DNA of 33,260 bases from an uncultured bacterium (GCA_913050645.1 CAJXAG010000004.1:1-33260); one strand, 5' to 3'; positions 7,905 through 15,307 are shown, numbered from the stretch's first letter. Program-made: numbers and translations. The notes: generated from the sequence alone by a model not told the origin.

Positions 7905-8879
7905 ATGTTTGTAGACGAGTTAGAGATATACGCAAAGGCTGGTGACGGAGGTGATGGCGTTGTGCGATGGAATCGCATGAAGTTTCGCCCTAAAGCAGGT
8001 CCTGGTGGTGGTAACGGCGGTAACGGAGGTGATGTATACCTACGGGCTGTTCGTGATCTCAATCGACTCTCTAAATACACTGGAGCAAAGAAGTTTACCG
8101 CCAAAGATGGTGAAGCTGGCCGTTCACAAAGCCAATGGGGGAAAGGTAGTAAAGATATCTATATTGAGGTACCAGTCGGATCACAGGTAACTGATGTTGA
8201 GCGAGATCGATCCTACGAACTCATGACTGAAGGTGAGGAGGTTTGTATTCTCAGGGGTGGTCGTGGTGGTCTTGGCAACGAGCACTTTAAGTCATCAACC
8301 AATCAGACTCCTGAGGAGTCCACTGAGGGGAAGCCGGGGGAGGAAGGCGTTTTCAAAATTGAACTAGCACTCTCTGCCGACGTCGGTCTTATTGGCTTGC
8401 CCAACGCCGGCAAGTCGACACTCCTTAATAACTTCACGAACGCATCTTCACAGGTCGGTTCGTATGCGTTTACGACACTGGAACCACACCTCGGTGATCT
8501 GTATGGGTATACTATCGCAGACATTCCTGGTTTGATCGAAGGAGCATCCGAAGGGAAGGGGCTTGGACACAAATTTTTACGTCATGTATCACGTACAAAA
8601 ATGCTTCTTCACCTTGTTTCACTGGAGCATGAGGACCCAATTTCTGAATATTTTAAGGTAAAAAATGAGCTAGCAAAATTCCAAAAGGAGTTAGCTGACA
8701 AAGAAGAGTGGATTATCTTCACTAAAAAAGACCTTGTGGATAGCCATATAATTGAAGAGGTATTGAAAGATATTGACAAACACAATAAACGTGTGTTTGT
8801 AATCTCTGAAAATGATGGTGAAAGTATCAAAGATGTACGCGATGCACTCACCGTACACCTAGGAAACGATCTCGAGTAG
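7905..8879 (+). CDS. obg: GTPase Obg/CgtA, ribosome-assembly GTPase
   Basis: Obg binds the large ribosomal subunit during late assembly and responds to GTP and ppGpp. Residues 1 to about 155 are the Gly-rich Obg fold (GDGGDGVVRWNR, PGGGNGGNGGDVYL, GGRGGLGNEHF). The G domain follows with G1 GLPNAGKS (about residue 164), switch I FTTLEPHLG, and G3 DIPGLIEGASEGKGLGHKFL. The G4 box reads TKKD rather than the canonical NKxD. The 324-residue length shows that it ends after the G domain, without the C-terminal OCT domain found in some homologues. The ATG at 7905 is preceded by a -10 box rather than a ribosome binding site. gatB starts 27 nt after the stop, with a -10 box between them. Confidence 0.95.
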   Translation: MFVDELEIYAKAGDGGDGVVRWNRMKFRPKAGPGGGNGGNGGDVYLRAVRDLNRLSKYTGAKKFTAKDGEAGRSQSQWGKGSKDIYIEVPVGSQVTDVERDRSYELMTEGEEVCILRGGRGGLGNEHFKSSTNQTPEESTEGKPGEEGVFKIELALSADVGLIGLPNAGKSTLLNNFTNASSQVGSYAFTTLEPHLGDLYGYTIADIPGLIEGASEGKGLGHKFLRHVSRTKMLLHLVSLEHEDPISEYFKVKNELAKFQKELADKEEWIIFTKKDLVDSHIIEEVLKDIDKHNKRVFVISENDGESIKDVRDALTVHLGNDLE

Positions 8880-8888
8880 CGAGATTTG

Positions 8889-8897
8889 TGATAGTAT
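8889..8897 (+). promoter_or_regulatory. Extended -10 promoter of gatB
   Basis: TGA-TAGTAT ends 8 nt before the ATG at 8906. It overlaps the possible upstream GTG at 8888, which favours 8906 as the true start. Confidence 0.5.
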
Positions 8898-8905
8898 TAT
8901 CCGGT

Positions 8906-10318
8906 ATGAATGGATATAAAACAACAATTGGTATCGAAGTTCATGCAGAACTGAAGACAAAAAGCAAAATGTTCTGTGGTTGTACGAATGATCCGCACGC
9001 TGCAGAAGCAAATGCAAATGTTTGTCCTGTCTGTATGGCACACCCGGGGACACTCCCGACCGTTAACAAGGAGGCAGTGCACTTAGTAATGCAAATTGGT
9101 ACTGCAATAGGAGGTGAACTTGCACAATATAGTGAGTTTGATCGAAAGAACTACTTTTACCCTGACATTCCCAAGGCGTATCAGATCAGTCAGTATCAGT
9201 TCCCGTTTGTCTCAGGAGGTTCGCTTGCTGGAGTGGAGCTTACACGCATCCACTTAGAAGAAGACACTGCACGTAGTCAGCACGATGACGTAAACGAAAA
9301 AAGTTACGTTGACTACAACCGAGCTGGCGTGCCATTAATGGAGCTAGTGACTGAACCCGTAATCCATGATGCACAGACGGCAGGGAGGTTTGCTCGAGAA
9401 CTCCAGCTCTTACTTCGAACACTTGACGCATCGGATGCAAACATGGAGCGTGGTGAGATGCGTGTTGAGGCAAATATCTCTGTGAGTAAAACAGACACAC
9501 TAGGCACAAAGGTTGAAGTAAAGAATCTCAACTCGTTCAAGTCAGTGGAAGGCGCAATCGAATACGAGGTGAAACGACAGGTAGAACTCCTAGAGGGTGA
9601 CGGGACAGTTATACAAGAAACTCGTGGTTGGGACGAGAACCGGAACAAAACCTTTTCACAGCGAGTGAAGGAGTCAGCTGATGATTACCGATATTTCCCA
9701 GATCCTGATATCCCGAAGTTTAAACGATCCGAGATTCCTGAATTCTCGGAAGCTAGCCTATCCGAGATCTCGCTTGAAACACCTGAAAATAAAAGGCATT
9801 TTTACCGAGATCTCGGATTACCGGACGATCAAATTGAAATCGTCATTGCAGATACATTGCGTGATGCATTCATCAAGGAAACGACCAAAATGCTCTCAGG
9901 AAAGAAAGAAATTGCCACTATGGGTAATTACTTCACTTCCGACGTTTTAGGCATGTGTGACGCTGAAAACCTCACCTTAGAAGGGGTGCATGCAGAGCAA
10001 TTCGCTGCGCTCATTAAGCTTGTGGTTTCTGGTGAGCTAAACTCGCGTGTAGCAAAGGATCTACTTAAGGAAGCAGTCTTTGATGGACAGAACCCTCAAA
10101 AAATGGCTGAAGAACGTGGTTTATTGCAGAAGAATGCAGAAGAAGACCTTATCCCAATTGTTGACGCTATTATTGCCGAAAATGACTCTGTAGCTACAGA
10201 ATATAAAGAAGGTAAAGAGACCGCTCTGAAGTTCCTGATCGGACAAGCTATGAAAGCCACCAAAGGTGCTGCAAATCCAGGCGTGCTCACCGAGCTTTTC
10301 AATAAACGTATCAAATAA
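8906..10318 (+). CDS. gatB: Asp-tRNA(Asn)/Glu-tRNA(Gln) amidotransferase subunit B
   Basis: GatB is the tRNA-binding kinase/transamidase subunit of GatCAB. It activates mischarged Glu-tRNA(Gln) or Asp-tRNA(Asn) by phosphorylation before GatA-supplied ammonia converts it. The 470-residue protein opens with TTIGIEVHAELKTKSKMFCG and has CPVCMAHPGTLPTVNK, the conserved FDRKNYFYPDIPKAYQISQY block, and the helical and YqeY-like tail (about 320-470) that contacts tRNA. The ATG at 8906 is preferred over the in-frame GTG at 8888, because an extended -10 box lies between and family members begin at this point. gatA and gatC are not in the window. A good intrinsic terminator follows, so the gene is probably transcribed alone. 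Confidence 0.96.
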   Translation: MNGYKTTIGIEVHAELKTKSKMFCGCTNDPHAAEANANVCPVCMAHPGTLPTVNKEAVHLVMQIGTAIGGELAQYSEFDRKNYFYPDIPKAYQISQYQFPFVSGGSLAGVELTRIHLEEDTARSQHDDVNEKSYVDYNRAGVPLMELVTEPVIHDAQTAGRFARELQLLLRTLDASDANMERGEMRVEANISVSKTDTLGTKVEVKNLNSFKSVEGAIEYEVKRQVELLEGDGTVIQETRGWDENRNKTFSQRVKESADDYRYFPDPDIPKFKRSEIPEFSEASLSEISLETPENKRHFYRDLGLPDDQIEIVIADTLRDAFIKETTKMLSGKKEIATMGNYFTSDVLGMCDAENLTLEGVHAEQFAALIKLVVSGELNSRVAKDLLKEAVFDGQNPQKMAEERGLLQKNAEEDLIPIVDAIIAENDSVATEYKEGKETALKFLIGQAMKATKGAANPGVLTELFNKRIK

Positions 10319-10331
10319 GAACGTCATCCAC

Positions 10332-10365
10332 AAAAACCAGCCCTCGTGTGCTGGTTTTTGTTTTT
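10332..10365 (+). terminator. Intrinsic terminator of gatB
   Basis: AAAAACCAGC (10332-10341) and GCTGGTTTTT (10350-10359) form a 10-bp stem with an 8-nt loop, followed by TTTTTGTTTTT. The flanking A-run could make it work in both directions. Confidence 0.8.
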
Positions 10366-10374
10366 GCGAACATG

Positions 10375-10380
10375 TATACT
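10375..10380 (+). promoter_or_regulatory. -10 box for the first HTH-membrane gene
   Basis: TATACT ends 9 nt before the ATG at 10390 and follows directly after the gatB terminator. This again predicts a leaderless transcript. Confidence 0.55.
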
Positions 10381-10389
10381 GATTGAAGT

Positions 10390-11439
10390 ATGAACTCCGT
10401 AAACGTTGATGGAAAAAACTATGTAAAAGCAAAGGATCTCGCCAGAGATCTCGGCTACACGGCAGACTATGTCGGACAGCTTTGTCGAGCGGGGAAGGTT
10501 GATGCACAGCTGGTGGGACGCAGTTGGTACGTAAATGAGGAGTCACTGCAGGAACACAAGCGTGGTCGCTACCGCAGTAACAAGCAAGAGACTATTAAAG
10601 AGGTTGCGCGAACACTGAGGGCAAAAGACGTTGACGACGATTCGCATAAAATAACAGTGCATCTTCAAGATGGTGAAGAGAATAAAAATGAAGGATATGC
10701 AAACCAATCGTTTTATACACGGGCAACTGCTCCGGCTACAGCTACAAAGTATCACACTGATGAAGCAGAACTTATTCCGGGTGCTGATAAAAATATCTCC
10801 AAAACCGGCAGGATCGGTGTGCGTTTAGCTGATGCGCAGAACCTAAAAATTACATCGAAAGGAAAAACGTTCGATTTTGACCCAACGCAACGACAACAGC
10901 TACGCTTTAGGGGAAAGCTTTCAGTTCTGGATGTCGAGGATGAGCTTGAAGTTGCCGACGAAGATGAACTTGAAGAAAAGAAGTTGTTGGATCAAAAAAC
11001 TGCATTTCAGAATCGGGTTGCACAAAAGACTTTTACCGGAGAAGTTTCAGAGATAAAAAATGATAAGGCTGAACGCAAGACAGCCGAAAAAACTAGTAAA
11101 ATCAACGTAAAACACCGACGTCCAACCACAAAGCGCAAGAAGCGCGACCTTCCCTTTGAGCATAACTCGCAGGGAGTGCTTAGTATGCAGCGTGAGCGGA
11201 TTGTAGGGAGAAATCCAGTTGGCGGTACGTTACGTGTAGATACACACGCTACTGTTGACCCTGTTTCTCCAGGAAGAAGGACCTTTTTAGTTGTTACAAC
11301 AACGCTTATGGCCATTATTTTAGGCGTTTTAGTGACAAGTGTGGAGCAAACAACCACTATAGTTAATGGTGAGGTGGTGGTGCGGTATACCCTGGATTTT
11401 GAAAATATTGTAGCTGCTGCATACGATGCATTTCGGTAG
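10390..11439 (+). CDS. Membrane-tethered helix-turn-helix protein (paralogue 1)
   Basis: A 349-residue protein of unrecognised specific function. Residues about 6-55 form an excisionase/MerR-like helix-turn-helix (AKDLARDLGYTADYVGQLCR, then GKVDAQLVGRSWYV). It is clearly paralogous to the gene at 11897, with matching YT.DYVG.L.R.GKV spacing. A long charged, low-complexity middle follows (about 60-290), ending in a strongly basic stretch (KRKKRDLP). One transmembrane helix lies near residues 298-318 (FLVVTTTLMAIILGVLVTSV), then a short C-terminal tail. The basic side faces the cytoplasm, so the HTH is cytosolic and the tail outside. This suits a membrane-bound transcription regulator or a DNA-to-membrane anchor. 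A -10 box lies 9 nt upstream, and two palindromic repeats follow. Confidence 0.8.
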   Translation: MNSVNVDGKNYVKAKDLARDLGYTADYVGQLCRAGKVDAQLVGRSWYVNEESLQEHKRGRYRSNKQETIKEVARTLRAKDVDDDSHKITVHLQDGEENKNEGYANQSFYTRATAPATATKYHTDEAELIPGADKNISKTGRIGVRLADAQNLKITSKGKTFDFDPTQRQQLRFRGKLSVLDVEDELEVADEDELEEKKLLDQKTAFQNRVAQKTFTGEVSEIKNDKAERKTAEKTSKINVKHRRPTTKRKKRDLPFEHNSQGVLSMQRERIVGRNPVGGTLRVDTHATVDPVSPGRRTFLVVTTTLMAIILGVLVTSVEQTTTIVNGEVVVRYTLDFENIVAAAYDAFR

Positions 11440-11447
11440 TACCCCTA

Positions 11448-11589
11448 AATCCATAAACTCTGTGTTGTATTAGCCGATCGCTTCGTTGGTACTGACGAAG
11501 ACGAAGAAAAAGCTAGTTTTTCGTCGTAGACGGCAGCAAAGCTGCCGTCTTTGTAAACAGAATGCGAAGCAATCCAGATCTTGTGGATT
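11448..11589. repeat. Composite palindromic repeat, copy B1
   Basis: Nested inverted repeats. The outer arms are AATCCA (11448-11453) / TGGATT (11584-11589), then GATCGCTTCG / TGCGAAGCAATC. Inside are GAAAAA-GCTAG-TTTTTC (11506-11522) and the 10-bp stem AGACGGCAGC-AAA-GCTGCCGTCT (11528-11550) followed by TTG. The left flank shares CCT.AATCCATA.ACTCT with the copy at 19567. The second inner hairpin could act as a terminator for the upstream HTH gene. Confidence 0.75.
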
Positions 11590-11599
11590 CAAGTGTAGT

Positions 11600-11780
11600 G
11601 GCACCTATGCTCATTAATTTTCTGGATCGCTTCGACAGTAGTCTCGCGAAGACGGAAAAACCAAAGGTTTTTCCGTAGACGGCAACAACGTTGCCGTCAT
11701 TGCGAGCTTCTGCGAAGCAATCCAGATCGTTTATTGTTGGAGCATAGCTCTGTTGTTGAGTTTTAATTAGTATAGGTGCC
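11600..11780. repeat. Composite palindromic repeat, copy B2
   Basis: The outer arms, 11600-11617 and 11763-11780 (GGCACCTAT...ATAGGTGCC), pair over 18 nt with two mismatches. The second-level arms are TCTGGATCGCTTCG (11621-11634) and TGCGAAGCAATCCAGA (11711-11726). Two perfect inner hairpins lie at 11652-11676 (11-bp stem, AAA loop) and 11678-11698 (9-bp stem, AAC loop). Changes in one arm are matched in the other when compared with copies B1 and C. The remaining 11781-11882 is A/T-rich with no gene visible. Confidence 0.75.
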
Positions 11781-11882
11781 GGTAGTACCGTTTGGGATTG
11801 TTTGAACGATATATCTCAGTTTTTAAGCGGGTTTTTTATCCCCATGCATGTCACCTAAAATACACGAAAAAGCTATAAAATA

Positions 11883-11888
11883 TATAGT
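11883..11888 (+). promoter_or_regulatory. -10 box for the second HTH-membrane gene
   Basis: TATAGT within a TATAAAATATATAGT run ends 8 nt before the ATG at 11897. Confidence 0.5.
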
Positions 11889-11896
11889 GATTTCGT

Positions 11897-12670
11897 ATGT
11901 CGAAGGAACTTGAAATTGATGGCGTCCGATTTGAATCTAGTGCATCTGTTGCGCAGCGTTTTAACTACACTCAAGACTACGTAGGGAGACTTGCGCGAGA
12001 AGGAAAAGTGACCGCTTCAAGAGTTGGTCGCTTTTGGTTTATTGATGTTTCATCTTTTGAGAAATTTATCGAAGACTCAGAAGAAGAAAAGCGGCAGCGT
12101 TCACAAGCGTTGCGTGAAGAGCGGAAGCAGGAGCGGGTGGCGGTTACAAGCAACGCATCAGCGTCTCGGGTCAAAAAGAAAAGGGTGATACAAGTACCAA
12201 CACGAACTCACACGTTCGCAGAACAATACGCAGCGCTGGCACAAGCAGTCGCGGTTGTGTTCTGCGGGCTTCTCGTGGGAGCGCTTGGATGGTCAGCACA
12301 AGAGCTTCAGCTTGCACAGCTGGAGCGTGGTGCTGGTGCAATTACAGCTCAGGTACAAGAAGTATTTGCACGCGTAAGTGATGTGGCCAAAGAGAACGTT
12401 ACTGTCTCAAGCTCTGTGCAGCAGGCTCTTGTTATAGAAGCGGCATTAGAAACATCTGTCTTTGCTGAGTTTCCAGTGCAGTCGTACGACAGAGAGTTTC
12501 TGCCGAACCTAGATACGACTGAGACTGACACGCTATATCCATTCTCCGATGAGACTCAGATGGTGCGTGAAGAGGATGGTGTGCAGGTTGTGCGCCCGGT
12601 TTTTGAAAGTACGACAGAAGAGGTTGAGTATCAAGTTTCAGCGCAGACGCTTAAGAAAACTACCAGGTAG
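11897..12670 (+). CDS. Membrane-tethered helix-turn-helix protein (paralogue 2)
   Basis: A 257-residue paralogue of the protein at 10390. The N-terminal HTH (residues about 5-55) reads ASVAQRFNYTQDYVGRLARE, then GKVTASRVGRFWFI. It is followed by a charged coiled-coil-like segment (about 60-105) and one transmembrane helix near 112-133 (YAALAQAVAVVFCGLLVGAL). The C-terminal part (about 135-257) is acidic and presumably extracytoplasmic. The function is not recognised; membrane-bound regulator is the best reading. Its position matters. Two GAATATTC palindromes 21 bp apart begin 6 nt after its stop, and the next gene encodes the c-subunit-like protein that precedes the F1-like operon. It may therefore sense an outside signal and control that machine, which is inference. 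Confidence 0.8.
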   Translation: MSKELEIDGVRFESSASVAQRFNYTQDYVGRLAREGKVTASRVGRFWFIDVSSFEKFIEDSEEEKRQRSQALREERKQERVAVTSNASASRVKKKRVIQVPTRTHTFAEQYAALAQAVAVVFCGLLVGALGWSAQELQLAQLERGAGAITAQVQEVFARVSDVAKENVTVSSSVQQALVIEAALETSVFAEFPVQSYDREFLPNLDTTETDTLYPFSDETQMVREEDGVQVVRPVFESTTEEVEYQVSAQTLKKTTR

Positions 12671-12675
12671 CCTAT

Positions 12676-12705
12676 GAATATTCTTAAAACACAACAGAAT
12701 ATTCT
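12676..12705. promoter_or_regulatory. Twin GAATATTCT sites, possible operator
   Basis: GAATATTCT occurs at 12676-12684 and 12697-12705. Each contains the perfect 8-bp palindrome GAATATTC. The copies start 21 bp apart, two DNA turns, so they would lie on the same helix face. They sit between the HTH-membrane gene and the c-like gene. A short AAGGT-GCG-ACCTT hairpin follows at 12723-12735. The regulator is unknown; the adjacent HTH protein is a natural candidate. Confidence 0.35.
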
Positions 12706-12832
12706 ACGAAGCATCTGCGGAAAAGGTGCGACCTTAAGGATCTTCGCAGAAGCGGGTGTACGGTCTTTGCTTTTATACAGAAGGTCGAAAGGAAAAGGTA
12801 GGGTGCGATACAATGATACATATAATATGTAT

Positions 12833-13612
12833 ATGTATGCGATGCGTATAGCTAGAGCAAGCTCTTTTTCTTTTGTGTTCCTGCTGCTAAGCGGTTTGGT
12901 AGCCAATGTGCAGGCGCAGGCACTGCCAAGTGCGGTGACTGTGAGCTTACTTGATAGCGTGAATGTTATTGAGGGGATGGTGGTATCTGCCCAGGAAGAC
13001 ACAGGAGCATATGTACTTTCTGGAAGTATCGACGATGCACAAGTGTATGGCGTCGTTGCTGCACAGCCACCAGTGGTTTTTGCAACTGAAGGAACAAACA
13101 CTTCGGTTATTACTGAGGGCATCGCGCTGCTGCGAGTGAATAACCAAGGAGGGGCAATACAGCGTGGGGACTTGTTGGTAACGTCCTTAGAAACCGGTGT
13201 GGCAATGAAAGCCTCGGAAGAACAGGTATATGTGTTTGCCATCGCGCTACAGGCGCTACAGGAAAGCCAGGGAGTGATTCAGGCTGAGATAGGTGCAGAG
13301 CGAGCGCAGTTGTTGCGTGCACAACAGCGAGAGATTGCAGCTGCAGCACTTGCAGAGGATCTGACAGTAGAAGACCCAAAGAAATTATCGTTTATCCGTG
13401 CCGCGATTGCGGTGCTGCTTGTGGTGGGTGCGCTTGGCTTCTTGCTCTACAGTTTTCGCTCACTGCTTACCCATGGTGTTGTTTCAGTGGGGCGTAACCC
13501 ACGTGCAAAGGGATCCATTATGACGTTTTCGTTTGCGAACTTTGTGTTTGCACTCATCTTATCTGCAGCAGTGGTATTTATTGCTGTTGCGGTACTGGTG
13601 TTGCCGTTGTAG
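12833..13612 (+). CDS. Secreted-domain protein ending in a degenerate F0 c-subunit-like hairpin
   Basis: A 259-residue protein not matched to any named family as a whole. Residues 1-30 are a signal peptide (MRIARASSFSFVFLLL core, cleavage near VQAQA). Residues about 35-145 form a beta-rich ectodomain with IQRGDLLVTSLETGVAMKA, a pattern I associate with phage-fibre and S74-associated domains. A helical linker follows (about 145-182). Residues 187-257 are two TM helices joined by a basic loop with GRNP (220-223). This tail aligns without gaps to F0 subunit c from its conserved R-[NQ]-P loop, but Leu241 occupies the ion-binding Glu/Asp position, and helix 1 lacks the Gly repeat. The start is chosen at 12833 because a TATAAT (12821-12826) precedes it and the signal peptide begins there. 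The frame is open back to 12674, and 12827 or 12842 are also possible. Confidence 0.6.
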   Translation: MYAMRIARASSFSFVFLLLSGLVANVQAQALPSAVTVSLLDSVNVIEGMVVSAQEDTGAYVLSGSIDDAQVYGVVAAQPPVVFATEGTNTSVITEGIALLRVNNQGGAIQRGDLLVTSLETGVAMKASEEQVYVFAIALQALQESQGVIQAEIGAERAQLLRAQQREIAAAALAEDLTVEDPKKLSFIRAAIAVLLVVGALGFLLYSFRSLLTHGVVSVGRNPRAKGSIMTFSFANFVFALILSAAVVFIAVAVLVLPL

Positions 13613-13642
13613 GTGCCTGACGATTTGCAACCCGCGTACGTA

Positions 13643-13684
13643 CGTTCGAAATTTCGTTCGCAATTGCGAACGAAATTTCGAACG
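13643..13684. repeat. 42-bp perfect palindrome
   Basis: Every base pairs about the centre between 13663 and 13664 (CGTTCGAAATTTCGTTCGCAA / its complement), with no loop. No T-tract follows on either strand. It could be a cruciform-forming site, a protein-binding dyad, a processing hairpin, or a factor-independent block between the c-like gene and the F1-like operon. Confidence 0.8.
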
Positions 13685-13760
13685 CAAAAACGAGACTATG
13701 CGGTACACAATGCATCTAAGAGATATATACAGAGAACAATATACCTGTGTGTAGTTTTCC

Positions 13761-13983
13761 TTGGTGAAGTACCTGCTGCTACGGTAGTATAGTATAGAGC
13801 AGACTTAAAAATCCTACGCAGAGAAGATTCTGTTTTTTCTGCTCCGGTTCGTCGATGTATAAAATTCGGCCAAAAAATCACTAAAATTTATTACCGCACT
13901 ATAGTACGGCTCAAAATTTTATTCATTTTCTTTCTCGAATTTTAGACACTTTTGGAACTCGGAAGATTTCCAGGTCTGCTCTA
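13761..13983 (+). promoter_or_regulatory. Promoter and dyad-rich leader of the F1-like operon
   Basis: A plausible promoter is TTGGTG (13761-13766), 18 nt, TAGTAT (13785-13790), giving a leader of about 200 nt. TAGAGCAGAC at 13795-13804 is the exact reverse complement of 13974-13983, and the similarity extends through AAATC to about 19 nt. Between them are GAGCAGA../TCTGCTC and a near-perfect ACTATAGT-centred dyad (CCG.ACTATAGT.CGG) flanked by AAAATTT / AAATTTT. No gene is visible in 13685-14003. The long paired leader could control expression of the operon; no known riboswitch was recognised. Confidence 0.4.
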
Positions 13984-14003
13984 GAAAAGCTTTTATATTT
14001 TAT

Positions 14004-14783
14004 ATGTTCTTTGGTTTTGAGATTCTTGTTGGGGTGTTCGTTGGAGTACTTATTGCGACCATTGTGGTGGTGGTTATTCAGATTCGCACGACCAGTCAGA
14101 TAAGTAAGTTGACCTTCCCAGCGTACGAGTACGCGATTAAAAAAGCTGAGGCTGAGGCTGATGCAATTGTGATTGATGCGCGTAAGAAAGCACGTGGGAT
14201 TATGATTGAGGCTGAAAAGGCAGGTCAGGCGATGGTAGGAAATTACGACACACAGGCGAATGGTATTCAAAAAAAATATGAAGCAGCACTCGCGCGACAA
14301 ACTGAAAAGGTAGTGCAGGAGTTTAAAGCAGGTGCTGCAGAGCAGGTGCAGAAGTTGTATGCGGTAACCAGCACTGCTGAAAAAGCAATTACCACTGAAC
14401 AAAAGAAGGTAACGGACAACGTAGTGCGTATTAACGCGTCGCTTGAAGAAGTGGCAACGAAGGCTGAACATCGTACGCAGGAGGTAATCAATGCACTTGA
14501 TAAGCGGCTTGAGCGTGTGGGTGCGGCCATTGAGGCATCGTTGAAGGAAACACAAGAAGGTGGAGCGAAGAAGCTACAGGAACACCTTGGTAGTTTGCAG
14601 GGCGTAGCTGACGATCATATCGAGGTGTACGCAGCGTCACGAAAGAAATTGCTTGATGCGCACATTGAGCAGCTGGTTGACGCAGTGGTCATGAAGGTTC
14701 TTCATAAGCAGTTGCCGGTTTCAGAACATGGCTCACTGGCCCGTGACGCACTTGAGGAAGCTAAGAGTAAACATATTCTATGA
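14004..14783 (+). CDS. atpF: F-type ATPase b-like stator subunit (long form)
   Basis: A 259-residue protein with one N-terminal TM helix (about 5-28, VGVFVGVLIATIVVVVIQI) followed by an almost continuous Ala/Glu/Lys/Gln-rich coiled coil to the C-terminus. That is the layout of the b subunit, which anchors F1 to the membrane and holds it against rotation. It is about 100 residues longer than typical b subunits (~160). The assignment rests on topology and on its place directly before delta, alpha, gamma, beta and epsilon; sequence identity in b subunits is always low. Its TGA overlaps the next ATG (ATGA), indicating coupled translation. A c gene would normally precede it; here a dyad-rich 390-nt gap and the degenerate c-like gene lie upstream. 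Confidence 0.65.
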   Translation: MFFGFEILVGVFVGVLIATIVVVVIQIRTTSQISKLTFPAYEYAIKKAEAEADAIVIDARKKARGIMIEAEKAGQAMVGNYDTQANGIQKKYEAALARQTEKVVQEFKAGAAEQVQKLYAVTSTAEKAITTEQKKVTDNVVRINASLEEVATKAEHRTQEVINALDKRLERVGAAIEASLKETQEGGAKKLQEHLGSLQGVADDHIEVYAASRKKLLDAHIEQLVDAVVMKVLHKQLPVSEHGSLARDALEEAKSKHIL

Positions 14784-15307
14784 TCACCGACACTTCAGCA
14801 CTACTACAAAAAATGCTGGAGAATACGTATGCCCAGGCGGATATGTATCGCCGTTTAAGTGTACTTCGGCAGTGTGTTGAGTATGCAGTTTTTACCGAGA
14901 CCAGCATGTCCTACGAAGAGGAGTGCACACTTTTTCTCTCAAAGCTTGATAATCGGGAAGATGCAATCGCAGTGCAGGCGTGGGGGGACGATGTCTTTCG
15001 TGCGTTTACAAAAAAGAACATCGGCAAGCTCATGCAGGAGTTGCAGGAGAAAGTAGATACGCTGCCGCTTCTGAAGCTGTATGTAGCGGTGGCGTTACCT
15101 GAAGAGGAGGTTGCGAAGATAGCAAAATGGTGTCGAGCGGAGGTGCGCGATGGTATGCTTTTGGATATGCAGGTTGATCCACAGGTTGCAGGTGGCTGTG
15201 CGTTTGTGTGGGACGATACACACCATGACTTCTCGTTTCATAGTCGCATGAAGGCAGTGCCGGGTGCAATCACACAGGAATTAGAGAAGTATGCGAAAAA
15301 CGAATGA
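14780..15307 (+). CDS. atpH: F-type ATPase delta-like subunit
   Basis: A 175-residue protein, a normal size for delta/OSCP. The N-terminal two-thirds is helical. The C-terminal part keeps the delta-family pattern: MQVDPQVAGGCAFVWDD, then HDFSFHSRM, corresponding to the conserved vDp.liGG..i...d...D.S....l block. Delta links the b stalk to the top of the alpha/beta hexamer. It overlaps the b-like gene by 4 nt and the alpha gene by 17 nt. The adjoining alpha subunit lacks most of the N-terminal segment that delta normally grips, so the contact must differ. Confidence comes mainly from the C-terminal signature and the gene order. Confidence 0.75.
   Translation: MITDTSALLQKMLENTYAQADMYRRLSVLRQCVEYAVFTETSMSYEEECTLFLSKLDNREDAIAVQAWGDDVFRAFTKKNIGKLMQELQEKVDTLPLLKLYVAVALPEEEVAKIAKWCRAEVRDGMLLDMQVDPQVAGGCAFVWDDTHHDFSFHSRMKAVPGAITQELEKYAKNE

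Noticed and set aside
11448..11780. CRISPR array
   Set aside because: The repeated units are nested palindromes with pairing arms and differ in length. There are no regular direct repeats with unique spacers and no cas genes.
12674..12832. N-terminal extension of the c-like gene from the ATG at 12674
   Set aside because: The translation is unlike a protein N-terminus ahead of a clear signal peptide. The stretch holds twin palindromes and a hairpin, and a TATAAT lies just before the internal start.
13923..14555. 210-residue Cys/Leu/His-rich - strand frame
   Set aside because: It is antisense to the b-like coiled-coil gene and its leader, with unnatural composition and no domain.
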